DNA of 64,000 bases from CAYWNA01 sp964459305 (GCA_964459305.1 CAYWNA010000008.1:1-64000), one strand, 5' to 3'; shown: positions 53,752 to 63,282, counted from the stretch's first letter. Numbers and translations are program-made. Notes: generated from the letters alone by a model not told the origin.

Positions 53752-55830
53752 ATGAGTCGGTTCTTTGCTTTTTCACTCGTTGCAGTCGTGCTGTGGGCGG
53801 TTGCACTGGATCGGTCATGCGCAGCAGAAGGCGAAGACGGCTGGGTTCCCCTCTTCGACGGTAAGACCCTGGATGGTTGGAAACAGCTCGGCGGCCAGGC
53901 GAAATACAGCGTCGAAGATGGCGAGATCGTTGGTACGTCGGTCCCCAACACGTCCAACAGTTTTCTCCGCACGGAAGAACCGTACGGCGACTTCATCCTG
54001 GAACTGGAGTTCAAGGTCCATCCGGAATTGAACTCGGGCATTCAAATCCGCAGCAACAGCCTTCCAGAATACAAAAACGGCCGCGTGCACGGGTATCAAG
54101 TGGAAATCGATCCATCGGACCGCGGCTGGACCGGCGGTATCTACGACGAAGGCCGCCGCGGATGGTTGAATACGCTCGAGCAGAATTCGGCGGCGCGATA
54201 CGCCTTCAAACAGAACGAGTGGAACCACTTTCGTGTCCAGGCGATTGGAGACTCGATCAAGACGTGGCTGAACGGCGTCCCAGCCGCCGATCTCGTCGAC
54301 GCATTGACCCGGACTGGGTTCATCGCGCTGCAGGTGCATGGTGTTGGCGACCGCGAGGACCCCGTGTGGGTGCGATGGCGCAACATCCGTATCAAGGATC
54401 TCGGCAGCAGTAATTGGAAGCCGCTGTTCGACGGCGATTCGCTGGACGGATGGACTCCTCTGCCCGGCGGCCAGTGGACTGTTGCTGACGGCGTGATTCA
54501 CGGGACCAGTCCCGCTTCGGAGCGGCGCCACGGGATGTTGCTCAGCAACGAACGCTTTGGCAACTTCACGGCACGAGTCGTTTACCGGGCCAACCGCGGC
54601 AACAGCGGCTTTTATTTCCGCGTCGACCGAGTCGACGGTCCCGTTGCAGTGAACGGCTTCCAAGCCGAAATCGACCAAGCCAACGATGCGGGTGGCTTGT
54701 ACGAGACGGGCGGACGCGCTTGGGTCGCCAAACCGGATGCGGAGTTCGTCAAGACCTATTTCCGGCCGGGCGACTGGAATGAGATGACCGTATCAGCGCA
54801 CGGCCGGCGCATTGTCGTTCACGTGAACGGCAAGAAGACAGCAGATTTGGGAAACGACCCCAGCCGCTGTGAAGGCTACTTCGGCCTCCAATTGCACGGC
54901 GGCCAGGAGATGGACGTCGAGTTCAAGTCGATCGAGTTGCTGGAGTCAGAAGCCGACCGCCCTTTCGACCAAGACGCGGGGCAAGACGGGTTGCCGGACG
55001 GCGAGCCGATCGTCCCGGAGGGAGCCGAAGTGAAGAAACTGGCTGACGGTTTCGCGTTCACCGAAGGCCCGGCATCGGGGCCGGACGGCAAGATCTATTT
55101 CACGGACATCCCAAACGAACGGATTCACGTGTACGATCCGGCTACCGGTGAGTTAGGCGTGTTCCGCGAGGAATCGGGCAAGGCCAATGGACTGATGTTT
55201 TCTCCTAGTGGATCGCTTCACGCCTGTGAAGGCGGAGCCCGTCGTTTGACCCGTCAGTTTGGCGGTCAAATGGACACGCTGGCCGATGCGTTCGAAGGGA
55301 TGAAGTTGAACAGCCCGAATGACATTGCCCTGGATGGCAAGGGTGGCATTTACTTCACCGACCCACGTTACGGGAAGCGCGACAGCATGGAAATGGACGT
55401 CGAAGGCGTCTACCACCTTCCGCGCCGCGGCAAGTTGAAGCGAGTGATCGACGATTTGGTGCGTCCCAACGGTCTGATCCTCTCGCTGGACATGCGCATC
55501 TTGTACGTGGTTGACAACGGCGCCAAGACCATCTGGGGCTACGACGTCGAGCTGGATGGATCGCTATCCGGCGGTCGCAAATTCGCCGAGATGGATCTCG
55601 AAGCCCAGGGCGGCGGCGATGGCATGACGATTGACCAACGCGGCAATATCTATTGCGCCGGGCAGGGCCACATTTGGATCTGGAACCCACAAGGGGAAGT
55701 GGTGGGCAAGATTGCCACGCCGGAAGGCCCCGCCAATTGCACCTTCGGCGGTCCCGATGGCAAGACGCTTTACATTACCGCGAGGACCGGCTTCTACAGC
55801 ATCAAGCTGAACGTAGCCGGTGGACGGTGA
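53752..55830 (+). CDS. Secreted three-domain fusion: DUF1080, DUF1080, SMP-30 lactonase
   Basis: 692 residues from ATG at 53752; signal peptide FFAFSLVAVVLWAVALDRSC. Domain 1 (~26-220) and domain 2 (~220-405) are both DUF1080, a 3-keto-disaccharide hydrolase family with a concanavalin-like fold; each opens with PLFDGKTLDGW or PLFDGDSLDGW. Domain 3 (~430-690) is SMP-30-like (FAFTEGPASGPDGKIYFTD, LNSPNDIALDGKGGIYFTDP, GGGDGMTIDQRGNIYCAG). It could cleave 3-keto-glycosides and open a resulting lactone in one polypeptide. A Tat-exported Gfo/Idh/MocA oxidoreductase is encoded close by and could make the keto sugar. Confidence 0.88.
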   Translation: MSRFFAFSLVAVVLWAVALDRSCAAEGEDGWVPLFDGKTLDGWKQLGGQAKYSVEDGEIVGTSVPNTSNSFLRTEEPYGDFILELEFKVHPELNSGIQIRSNSLPEYKNGRVHGYQVEIDPSDRGWTGGIYDEGRRGWLNTLEQNSAARYAFKQNEWNHFRVQAIGDSIKTWLNGVPAADLVDALTRTGFIALQVHGVGDREDPVWVRWRNIRIKDLGSSNWKPLFDGDSLDGWTPLPGGQWTVADGVIHGTSPASERRHGMLLSNERFGNFTARVVYRANRGNSGFYFRVDRVDGPVAVNGFQAEIDQANDAGGLYETGGRAWVAKPDAEFVKTYFRPGDWNEMTVSAHGRRIVVHVNGKKTADLGNDPSRCEGYFGLQLHGGQEMDVEFKSIELLESEADRPFDQDAGQDGLPDGEPIVPEGAEVKKLADGFAFTEGPASGPDGKIYFTDIPNERIHVYDPATGELGVFREESGKANGLMFSPSGSLHACEGGARRLTRQFGGQMDTLADAFEGMKLNSPNDIALDGKGGIYFTDPRYGKRDSMEMDVEGVYHLPRRGKLKRVIDDLVRPNGLILSLDMRILYVVDNGAKTIWGYDVELDGSLSGGRKFAEMDLEAQGGGDGMTIDQRGNIYCAGQGHIWIWNPQGEVVGKIATPEGPANCTFGGPDGKTLYITARTGFYSIKLNVAGGR

Positions 55831-55851
55831 TTCGTTGGTTGCAGAAAAGAC

Positions 55852-56000
55852 GGCGAGCGGGGGCCGTCAGGCCCCTGATTTCTCGGCCAAATCGAATGTT
55901 CCACACGCCGTTCTAGAATTTACCAGTGGTGAAGTCCTCCGATCGAGATACCGAGTGGGGTTTGCCACTTCAATCAGCGGGCTGACACCCGCCGCTCGCC
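55852..56000. repeat. Family D MITE-like element, copy 2 (149 bp)
   Basis: The ends GGCGAGCGGGGG and CCGCCGCTCGCC are inverted; next to them lie CCCCTGATTT and AATCAGCGGG. The inner CGTTCTAGAATT...GTGAAGTC matches copy 1. It begins 22 bases after the fusion gene stop, the same type of site as copy 1. Confidence 0.85.
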
Positions 56001-56017
56001 ACGGCTGAAGAGGCGGA

Positions 56018-56221
56018 CTACAAAGTACCCTCATTCACCAGCCGAGCGAAATGTTCGAACGACCTGTCGTAGGACTTTTCTGCATCTTCAGGAAAGCAGC
56101 AGCCTGGAAGCTGCCGATTCTTCAAATGGTAACTGAGACACTCGCAGCACAACCCTCTTCGAGTACATGGATCGTAGGTGCAGGCGCATGTTTTCATGTT
56201 CTGCGGTTGCTTACATTCCAT
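56018..56221 (-). CDS. DUF6485-type small cysteine-rich protein
   Basis: 67 residues with Cys at 3, 12, 14, 19, 25, 26, 28, 41 and 42. The pattern CACTYDPCTRRGLCCECLSY then PGCCFPEDAEKSYDRSFEHF fits DUF6485, likely a small metal-binding protein of unknown role. A stand-alone gene between a family D and a family E repeat. Confidence 0.8.
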   Translation of the reverse strand: MECKQPQNMKTCACTYDPCTRRGLCCECLSYHLKNRQLPGCCFPEDAEKSYDRSFEHFARLVNEGTL

Positions 56222-56314
56222 TGTGAATTCCTCTCATTCGGATGCTCTGGAGTGCGGCCAGGCCGCGTTGCTTGTTGGCTGTGAGACGCGCGCACGGTGC
56301 ACGCATCTTATTGG

Positions 56315-56395
56315 GTGGGCCAAGCCTTCGCGGCCCACCAGATCATCAGGTGTCGTTTCCCGTGGGCCGCGAAGACTTGGCCCACCGTACTTGGT
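56315..56395. repeat. Family E nested palindrome
   Basis: Left arm 56315-56338 (GTGGGCCAAGCCTTCGCGGC then CCAC) and right arm 56372-56395 are inverted copies with one mismatch around a 33-nt loop. Each arm also ends in GTGGGCC/GGCCCAC, so it can fold on its own. Only one copy is in the window, placed just past the stop side of the oxidoreductase gene. Confidence 0.75.
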
Positions 56396-56410
56396 TGCGG
56401 TTTAGCCGCG

Positions 56411-57715
56411 CTAAATAAACTTGGTAATTCCCGGCATGGAGACTTCAGGGATCTTCACATCGCCCCACTCGTAGCTCTCGGGCGTCAAGTCTTCTTTCGA
56501 ATTCAATGCCTGGTCCCAGGTAAGTTCCTGACCGGTATAGCACACCATGCGCCCCATGATGGCCAGCAGAGTGCTGTAGGACATGTAAGTGCCGTTGTTG
56601 ATGTGGTTGCCCGAACGGATGCCGGCAAATAACTCCTTATGTTCCACTTCGTACATGCTGGGCTTCGGGCCATCGTACTTCCACGCTTCGCCATCTTTCG
56701 GCTCGACCTGGTGAGCCAAGACGAGAGCACGGCCTTTGCTTCCGATCACGTAATCCTCGACGTTGTTCTTACAGCCCTTCATTTGCCGCGTGTACGAATA
56801 TGCCTTCGCGCCGCTTTCCCATTCGTAGCAGACGGCGAAATGATCGTAGATGTGGCCCCATTTTTCCTCGGCGCGAACCTGCCGTCCGCCAAGGCCGAAG
56901 CACTTCGCCGGCGGTGCATCGTCGTTCAGCCACAATGCCTTGTCCAGGCTATGTATGAACTGCTCGACGATATGGTCGCCGGAAAGCCATGTGAAGTAGT
57001 ACCAGTTGCGCATCTGGTATTCCATTTCGCTCCACTCCGGTTTCCGGCCGCGATGCCACAAGGTGCCGGTCAGGTAGTTTTCCTGGATCGCGGCAACATC
57101 GCCAATCGCGCCGTCCTGAATCCGTTTCATCGTCTCGCGCACGCCGTGGTCGTAACGCCAGCACAGCCCCGATACGATGCTCAGGTCCTTCTCCTTTGCC
57201 ATCTGCGCCGTCTCCAGCACACTGCGTACGCCAGGGCCATCCACGGCCACAGGCTTCTCGCAGAAAACGTGTTTTCCCTTTTCGATGGCGTACCGAAGGT
57301 GAGAGGGGCGGAAATGCGGCGGTTCGCACAGCAACACGACGTCGACGTCCGAGTCGATCAACTCCTTGTAGCTGTCGAAACCAACGAACACGTGGTCGTC
57401 GTCGACGGCGTATTGTTTGCCCAGTCGTTTTTCAAGCATCTTGCGGCTGCTTGCAAGCCTATCTCCGAACGCGTCGGCCATCGCCGTCAGCTTGATGTTC
57501 TCGTCGGCACGCATCGCATTCGCGGCCGCACCGCTTCCGCGCCCGCCGCAGCCGATTAGCCCCACGTTCAACGTATCGCTGCCGGCTGCATGTGCCATGC
57601 GGCCTGATCCGAGTGTGGCAGCAAGTGAACCACCGACCAGGGCAGCCGTTGAGCCTTTCAAAAACGAGCGACGAGAGGGATTGGGGGATGAGCCGAGTTT
57701 CTCAGTGTCCGTCAT
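56411..57715 (-). CDS. Tat-exported Gfo/Idh/MocA-family oxidoreductase
   Basis: 434 residues from the ATG ending at 57715, with AAGGAGAG upstream. The frame stays open to 57916, but that part is family B repeat sequence and not a leader. The Tat signal is PSRRSFLKGSTAALVGGSLA. The NAD(P) fold starts VGLIGCGGRGSGAA, with CEKPVAVDGPG (the catalytic Lys) and WRYDHGVRETM following. Such exported family members carry tightly bound cofactor and oxidise or isomerise sugars in the periplasm. Convergent with the DUF1080/SMP-30 fusion and probably acting on the same glycosides. Confidence 0.88.
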   Translation of the reverse strand: MTDTEKLGSSPNPSRRSFLKGSTAALVGGSLAATLGSGRMAHAAGSDTLNVGLIGCGGRGSGAAANAMRADENIKLTAMADAFGDRLASSRKMLEKRLGKQYAVDDDHVFVGFDSYKELIDSDVDVVLLCEPPHFRPSHLRYAIEKGKHVFCEKPVAVDGPGVRSVLETAQMAKEKDLSIVSGLCWRYDHGVRETMKRIQDGAIGDVAAIQENYLTGTLWHRGRKPEWSEMEYQMRNWYYFTWLSGDHIVEQFIHSLDKALWLNDDAPPAKCFGLGGRQVRAEEKWGHIYDHFAVCYEWESGAKAYSYTRQMKGCKNNVEDYVIGSKGRALVLAHQVEPKDGEAWKYDGPKPSMYEVEHKELFAGIRSGNHINNGTYMSYSTLLAIMGRMVCYTGQELTWDQALNSKEDLTPESYEWGDVKIPEVSMPGITKFI

Positions 57716-57853
57716 GTTTCTCTCCTTGGGGGCATTCGAGTTCAGGGGGGGGAATGCGGATGAGGATTCTTTGATTCCGAGCCGCCTAGCAACGCGAATA
57801 TGATAGTGGTATGGGGCCTTCAATTGCAAGCGCGGACGGCAGGCCGTATGGGG

Positions 57854-57983
57854 GCGCAGGAAGGAGTTTTCGGGACGGCAAGGATTCGTCGACAAAACTC
57901 GTAGCTGGGTTCGCAAGAACTCAGGCCGTGAGGGCGTAATCCATCTGAATTCTTGCGAATCCAGCTACAAACCACTCCTGCGC
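57854..57983. repeat. Family B palindromic repeat, copy 3 (reverse orientation)
   Basis: The core 57901-57968 (GTAGCTGGGTTCGCAAGAAC...ATTCTTGCGAATCCAGCTAC) carries the family loop inverted relative to copies 1 and 2. The conserved CGACGAATCCTTGCCGTC segment is on the left here, on the complementary strand. It falls upstream of the oxidoreductase and extends its frame artificially. Confidence 0.85.
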
Positions 57984-58155
57984 CCGCCGTATGGCCTTGC
58001 GCTTCTTCGAAATGGGGGGAGCGCCCCCGCATTCAAGCCAGTCGCGCAAGCAAGGGGTATTGGGGTCTCCTTCGCCGTAGCATCGCGATACGATCTTGTG
58101 CATCTTGAGAAGTTGGATGAGGGTGTCCGGGAATTCGACATGCCAGGATACACGG

Positions 58156-58243
58156 TTTTCGGGAGGCGAGGCTCCGGCCGAGCCGCGTGGCGGTTCCAGA
58201 GACTCGGCTCAGCGGGAGCTTCGCCCTCCCAATTCCCGGACAC
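58156..58243. repeat. Family C palindromic repeat, copy 2
   Basis: GGGAGGCGAGGCTCC... pairs with ...GGAGCTTCGCCCTCCC, and an inner GCCGAG/CTCGGC pair adds a second stem. The flanks TTTTC and AATTCCCGGAC match copy 1 at 14628. The rest of 57984-58281 has no supported feature. Confidence 0.8.
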
Positions 58244-58281
58244 CTCCAGTCAAATAGTCAAGCGCGGGCCGAAGTCCACGA

Positions 58282-59427
58282 CTAGCGCACCGTCCTGGCG
58301 TAACGGAGGAAATCGGATTCCAGCCCAGCGAAATCGTCGCCAAGAGCCTCGGCGAACGCTTTCAATCTTTTTTCGCCTCGTTCTTCCGGCGCGTCGTAGA
58401 CCAGCGGCTGCTTTTCTGCTAGCTCCTGCAAGTATTTGACATAGTCTTTGAGTCGTCGGTTGATGAGAAAGTAGGTAAACGCCCAAGTTTCAGCATACGC
58501 GTCCAGTGCCGTTTTGGGATCGCGAAAACACTCGTCGTCCACGATGAGCCGTTTCAGCGAATCCGGCTGCCGAGACATCCGGCGAAACCGCTCTAATCGG
58601 TGTCGGTTCACACCGCCGATGTTTCGCCAGCCCTGTTTGCTGCGCAGATCGGGTGTCTCGAAATAGACGGCCAATCCTTCGCTGAGCCACCGTGGGATGT
58701 CTGCGTACCGATTGTGCAGCCCGCAATTGTAGGCGATTTGGTGCGTCGCCTCGTGAATGATCGTGGCGACCATTCGTTCGGCACCTGGTTGCATCAACAA
58801 CCGGTTGATCTGCGTTGTCGAAGTGACACGCCCGCTGACGCCCTGAAGGCCGCTTGTTCCAGTCAGGTCATACATGGTCACGCGGTTGGTGCGTTGGCTG
58901 TAGTATCCGATGATGTTCGACGTGGCGTCGCCAAGTTCGGCTCGAGAGTACCGCTCGTAGTCCGCTTTCGTCGCGAACACCAGAGCCACGAGCGGCATGT
59001 CCGGATCCCGGAGTTTCAATCCGCGGCGATTCCAGAAATTGTGAAAGGCGCGATAGAGTCGTTCGTAGAGAGCGCCACACCACTGGGCGTACGCGGGCGA
59101 GGTGTTGTAACAGATCGCGTAGTGCGATGTCGCGTGCACTCGGAAAGCCGGCAATTCGCTGACCAGCTTCTCCTGCAACTCCTCTTGCTGCATGGGCTGA
59201 TAGGGAGTTGCGTCCTTTGTACGCTTCGACAGCTCAGACACCTGTACCGCCCACAAGATACCCTGCCGGTCCAGCATCAATACGCCACCGTCGACGGCCT
59301 CGGTCAGTACTTTGCCGACAACGTGAATCGGTTGCCCATCGCGAGTCAGCGACACGTAGTCCAACGCCGCTGCGGTCCCAGGCAGCGCGAGCAGCGTCAC
59401 GGCGATTAGGGTTAGTCGAGTGTTCAT
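58282..59427 (-). CDS. DUF1570 metallopeptidase-like secreted protein, copy 2
   Basis: 381 residues from the ATG ending at 59427, giving a signal peptide (LTLIAVTLLALPGTAAA). An SH3-like or SLA1-type beta segment (~20-65) precedes the gluzincin part: HEATH in IIHEATHQIAYNCGLHN and WLSEGLAVYFETPDL. Shared layout with 23298-24734 shows paralogy. It lies downstream of the ABC permease and may be co-transcribed. Confidence 0.75.
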   Translation of the reverse strand: MNTRLTLIAVTLLALPGTAAALDYVSLTRDGQPIHVVGKVLTEAVDGGVLMLDRQGILWAVQVSELSKRTKDATPYQPMQQEELQEKLVSELPAFRVHATSHYAICYNTSPAYAQWCGALYERLYRAFHNFWNRRGLKLRDPDMPLVALVFATKADYERYSRAELGDATSNIIGYYSQRTNRVTMYDLTGTSGLQGVSGRVTSTTQINRLLMQPGAERMVATIIHEATHQIAYNCGLHNRYADIPRWLSEGLAVYFETPDLRSKQGWRNIGGVNRHRLERFRRMSRQPDSLKRLIVDDECFRDPKTALDAYAETWAFTYFLINRRLKDYVKYLQELAEKQPLVYDAPEERGEKRLKAFAEALGDDFAGLESDFLRYARTVR

Positions 59428-59521
59428 ACAATTAAGTATAGACCATCCAGCGAGTTTTGTCGCAGGGTACGCGCCGTGCAAAGAGCTCGTTTAACCATGT
59501 GTGTTTCCGAACTCACACAAC

Positions 59522-61102
59522 TCATGTCCGGCCGCTCCGCCCGGACCATCGAAATAGCCAAAGGGTCGCGCCGACAATTACGAGCGAGCCGGCAAGCGTT
59601 GTCAGGCAAACGCCCGCAACCTGGTGATCGACACCATAGTGAATCAGGTTGAAGACTCGAATAGACACGGTGGTCACTCCCGGCGGCACAACCAGAATGC
59701 TGCAGGCCAAATCGCCAGTGGCAATCACAAACGAGGCCAACCACGCTGCCGCGATGGCCGCCACGCGTTGTGGCGCCGCGATCAGCCAGAACTTCGCCCA
59801 AGGTCCGGCGCCATCGCATGCGGCGCTGTCAAGCACATCGTCCGTTACCGCCCGCAGGGCATACCAACAGAGCAGAATAGCAATCGGCAGGATGCGAATC
59901 AGCATTGCCAGGGCGGGCGCAAAGACCGTCCGATCGTACAGCCAGATCAAGAGCGACTGATCCCGATCCAAAAGCCATATCACGCCCAAGCCCACCAGAG
60001 GTCCCGGTGTGGCCAGGCACAGGGCAGACGCGAGCAGCGCCGGCATCGAACGCTTCCCGCCGCGTCGAGCAAGCCAAGCCAACGGCATCGCCACGACGAC
60101 CGCGGCCGTCGCGGCAATAGCGCTGATCAAGATGGTCCAGCCGTACTCCTCACCATAATCCCGAAGGACCGGAGCGAGAACCTCGGCGAATTTGTTGGCC
60201 GACCAGTGTCGAACCCGTGCATCGCCGACTTGCTGCACAATCACGCCCGCTTTGTATACTAGGTTCCCTACGGGAACTGCGACGATCAGGATCGCGATGG
60301 CAACCACAAAAAGCAACGCCGGCCAACGATAGATGCCCAATCGAAACGTCCAAGGCGAGCGCGATGCGGCTTGAAGCGACGGTGCGACGGCGGAGGCAAC
60401 GGCAAACGTCAAGACGACCAATGATGCGCCGACCGCTATCCCCGGCAACGCCGCCAGCCAAGCCGCCTGCAAGTCGTCACCGAGGGCGAAACCGGTATAG
60501 AGTTCCTCGGCGTAGGTTCGCACTCGGTAAAGATCTGTGACCGTCATGTCGCCAGCCGTGCTGAGCAACACCCACAGCGCGGCCACACCCACCGCGCCCA
60601 GCATCCTGGGCGTGGTCACGCGCAGAAAGACTTGCAGCGTTGATCCCGCCAGCAACGCCTCCTCCTCCAGTTCCGGTTCCACGTAGCGAACCGCCACGCC
60701 AACGAAGAGCACGACCCACGGAATCGACGCCAACGCGTGGATCCAAACCGCGGCCCGCAAACCTTCCAGCGCCGGCGACGTCATCGTATCCGTCGCAAGC
60801 GAGTACCAGCCCAACTGGCTGAATCCCGCATGCCACGCAGATGCCTGCAAATACAGCGGCACGAGCAGCATGGCTCCCAGCATCACCAGCACCGCTCGCC
60901 GCCCCGGAATGTCGGTACGCACCAATAAGAATGCTAGCACCGCGCCCGTAGGCAAACTAATGACGCACGTGCCTGCGGCCAGGAAGACGGTATTGCGCAT
61001 CAGCACAAGCTGGCGTTCGTCGGCACAAAGCAACACAAGCGATGGAACCACAAGACACAGTGCCAGCGTGATGAGCAGAAGCGTATAACTATTTTTCAGC
61101 AT
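59522..61102 (-). CDS. Fused ABC permease, iron(III)/thiamine (ThiP/SfuB) type
   Basis: 526 residues from the ATG ending at 61102, with about 12 helices in two homologous halves. EAA-like loops are seen in each half (EEEALLAGSTLQVFLRVTTP; VLDSAACDGAGPWAKFWLIA followed by APQ). This fits binding-protein-dependent importers with both permease domains on one chain. The window contains no matching ATPase or binding protein, so partners are probably beyond it or elsewhere. Confidence 0.8.
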   Translation of the reverse strand: MLKNSYTLLLITLALCLVVPSLVLLCADERQLVLMRNTVFLAAGTCVISLPTGAVLAFLLVRTDIPGRRAVLVMLGAMLLVPLYLQASAWHAGFSQLGWYSLATDTMTSPALEGLRAAVWIHALASIPWVVLFVGVAVRYVEPELEEEALLAGSTLQVFLRVTTPRMLGAVGVAALWVLLSTAGDMTVTDLYRVRTYAEELYTGFALGDDLQAAWLAALPGIAVGASLVVLTFAVASAVAPSLQAASRSPWTFRLGIYRWPALLFVVAIAILIVAVPVGNLVYKAGVIVQQVGDARVRHWSANKFAEVLAPVLRDYGEEYGWTILISAIAATAAVVVAMPLAWLARRGGKRSMPALLASALCLATPGPLVGLGVIWLLDRDQSLLIWLYDRTVFAPALAMLIRILPIAILLCWYALRAVTDDVLDSAACDGAGPWAKFWLIAAPQRVAAIAAAWLASFVIATGDLACSILVVPPGVTTVSIRVFNLIHYGVDHQVAGVCLTTLAGSLVIVGATLWLFRWSGRSGRT

Positions 61103-61376
61103 CACAGTAGTGTAGCCCGCCGTATTCGTGCCGGACAGCCGAGATCGTAGGACCAAACGGTGAACGGTCGCGAGATGCCGCCGCTGGTGTTCTCACGCGC
61201 GGCGCGTGTCCACTGTTGTCGGCCGACAAACAACAGCCACACGTACTCCGACCGCTTTTCGGGAATATCTGGATGGTTCGACGGATCATATCCAGTGAAG
61301 CCAACCACAACCCCACGTCACATTCGTTCCCATCCCGACTGGATGGTCTGAAACACCTTACGTTAGGAGTACAGCG

Positions 61377-63281
61377 ATGTTGCGCAAATACGTGTTGTCG
61401 GCAGTATGCATTGCGTTGATGTCCTTGCCGCTGGGCTGCAGCACAGGCGAACCGGGAGCCAGCGTGTCGCCGAGCGCGTCGACGGAAGTGTACGACTATT
61501 CCGCGCCAAGCGAAGCGGCTACAGATGCAGAAATGCCTCCCGCAGGACTAGGTACTGGGCCCGGGCAGGGTGGCGATCGGTTCGACCACATCGTCGAGAA
61601 CTCGTTCCTGGCGGTGACGGACAAACCACGGTCCACCTTTTCAATCGACGTCGATACGGCCTCGTACTCGAAAACTCGCGTGTACCTCATGCAACATCAG
61701 ACGTTGCCGCCGCCGGACGCGGTGCGCATCGAAGAACTCGTCAATTACTTCCACTACGACTACTCACAGCCTACCGGCGAGCATCCATTCGCTGTCCATG
61801 TCGAAACGGCCGCATGTCCTTGGCAAGCCAAACGCCGGTTGGTGCGCATCGGAATCAAAGGCAGAGAGTTACAGGAGACACGCCCTGCTAGTAACCTGGT
61901 TTTTCTGATGGATGTGTCGGGCTCCATGAACGCACCGAACAAGCTGCCGTTGGTCAAACGCGGACTGCGGATGCTTGTCAACCGCTTGGGTGAGAATGAC
62001 CACGTGGCCATCGCCGTTTATGCCGGGGCCGCGGGACTGGTGTTGCCGCCCACGTCAGCGGCCGAAAGGAACAAGATTCTCACCGCCCTGGATCGGTTGC
62101 ATGCCGGTGGTTCGACCAACGGGGGCGAGGGCATTGAGTTGGCCTACGGCGTGGCGTTGGAGAACTACATTACCGGCGGCACGAACCGCGTGATCCTCTG
62201 CACCGACGGCGATTTCAATGTCGGCAGGACCAGCACGGGAGATCTTGTCAGTCTCGCCGAACGGCACGCGAAAGCCGGCGTTTTTCTGAGCGTTCTGGGC
62301 TTCGGAATCGGCAATCACAACGACGCAATGCTGGAGCAGATCTCGAACAAGGCGAACGGAAACTACGCCTTCATCGATACGCATTTGGAGGCCAACAAGG
62401 TGTTGGTCGAACAGTTGAGCGGCACGTTGGTGACAATCGCTAAGGACGTGAAGATCCAGGTGGAATTCAATCCCACCTGCGTAGCGGCGTATCGCTTGAT
62501 CGGGTACGAGAATCGCAAACTGGCCGACCGGGATTTCAACGACGATACCAAAGACGCCGGCGAAATCGGGGCGGGACACACGGTCACGGCGTTGTACGAA
62601 GTGAGGCTCGTGGGCCACGAAGCCGAAGATCCGCTCCCATCGGGCGTGGACCCATTGAAGTACCAGAAGCCGTCCCAGGTCTCCGACGAGGCGCAGACCG
62701 GCGAGCTTCTGACCGTGAACCTGCGCTACAAGCAACCGGACGCGGACGAGAGTACGAAACTGGCTGTCGCCGTCACCGACGACAACAGTGAATTCGACCA
62801 GGCTTCCGGAGACTTCCGTTTTGCGGCCGCCGTCGCTTCATTCGGCATGCTGCTGCGAGGTTCCCAACACCGAGGCGAAAGCGACTACAGCAATGTCCTC
62901 ACCGTTGCTGATTCCGCTCGCGGCAACGACCGACATGGCTACCGCGCCGAGTTTATCGAGATGGTCAAACGGGCGGCACTCCTGTCGGGAAACGAAATCT
63001 CATGGATCCCCGTCAGACGCCATCAGCAGCCCGCCAACAACGACGCGACGGTGGCACATACGACAGCGGTCGCCGGACGCTGGGATCGCCCTTATTTTGA
63101 TCCAAGTATTCTCTTTCAGATCTGGCTGGGCCTCGTTTTGGGCGTTGGCGTTTCAGCGATCGTGTTGGTATTGTGCCTTCCCCTGCTGATGTCGAAATCC
63201 AGATTGCCCATCGCGTACGATGGAGTGGATTCAGGCCGCGCGCTAAAGCCGCCGGTCCGTGGAAGAAAATGCCCTTGCTGA
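61377..63281 (+). CDS. YfbK-like von Willebrand A lipoprotein
   Basis: 634 residues; AGGAG ends about 8 bases before the ATG. The lipobox ends at C21 (LMSLPLGC). Next come the YfbK N-terminal domain (STFSIDVDTASYSKTRVYLM, IEELVNYFHYDY) and a VWA domain with an intact MIDAS: DVSGS, GGSTNGG and TDGDF. The YfbK C-terminal domain follows (VEFNPTCVAAYRLIGYENRK). A hydrophobic helix near 580-605 (FQIWLGLVLGVGVSAIVLVL) is unusual for a lipoprotein and suggests double anchoring. Role unknown. Confidence 0.88.
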   Translation: MLRKYVLSAVCIALMSLPLGCSTGEPGASVSPSASTEVYDYSAPSEAATDAEMPPAGLGTGPGQGGDRFDHIVENSFLAVTDKPRSTFSIDVDTASYSKTRVYLMQHQTLPPPDAVRIEELVNYFHYDYSQPTGEHPFAVHVETAACPWQAKRRLVRIGIKGRELQETRPASNLVFLMDVSGSMNAPNKLPLVKRGLRMLVNRLGENDHVAIAVYAGAAGLVLPPTSAAERNKILTALDRLHAGGSTNGGEGIELAYGVALENYITGGTNRVILCTDGDFNVGRTSTGDLVSLAERHAKAGVFLSVLGFGIGNHNDAMLEQISNKANGNYAFIDTHLEANKVLVEQLSGTLVTIAKDVKIQVEFNPTCVAAYRLIGYENRKLADRDFNDDTKDAGEIGAGHTVTALYEVRLVGHEAEDPLPSGVDPLKYQKPSQVSDEAQTGELLTVNLRYKQPDADESTKLAVAVTDDNSEFDQASGDFRFAAAVASFGMLLRGSQHRGESDYSNVLTVADSARGNDRHGYRAEFIEMVKRAALLSGNEISWIPVRRHQQPANNDATVAHTTAVAGRWDRPYFDPSILFQIWLGLVLGVGVSAIVLVLCLPLLMSKSRLPIAYDGVDSGRALKPPVRGRKCPC

Positions 63282-63282
63282 T

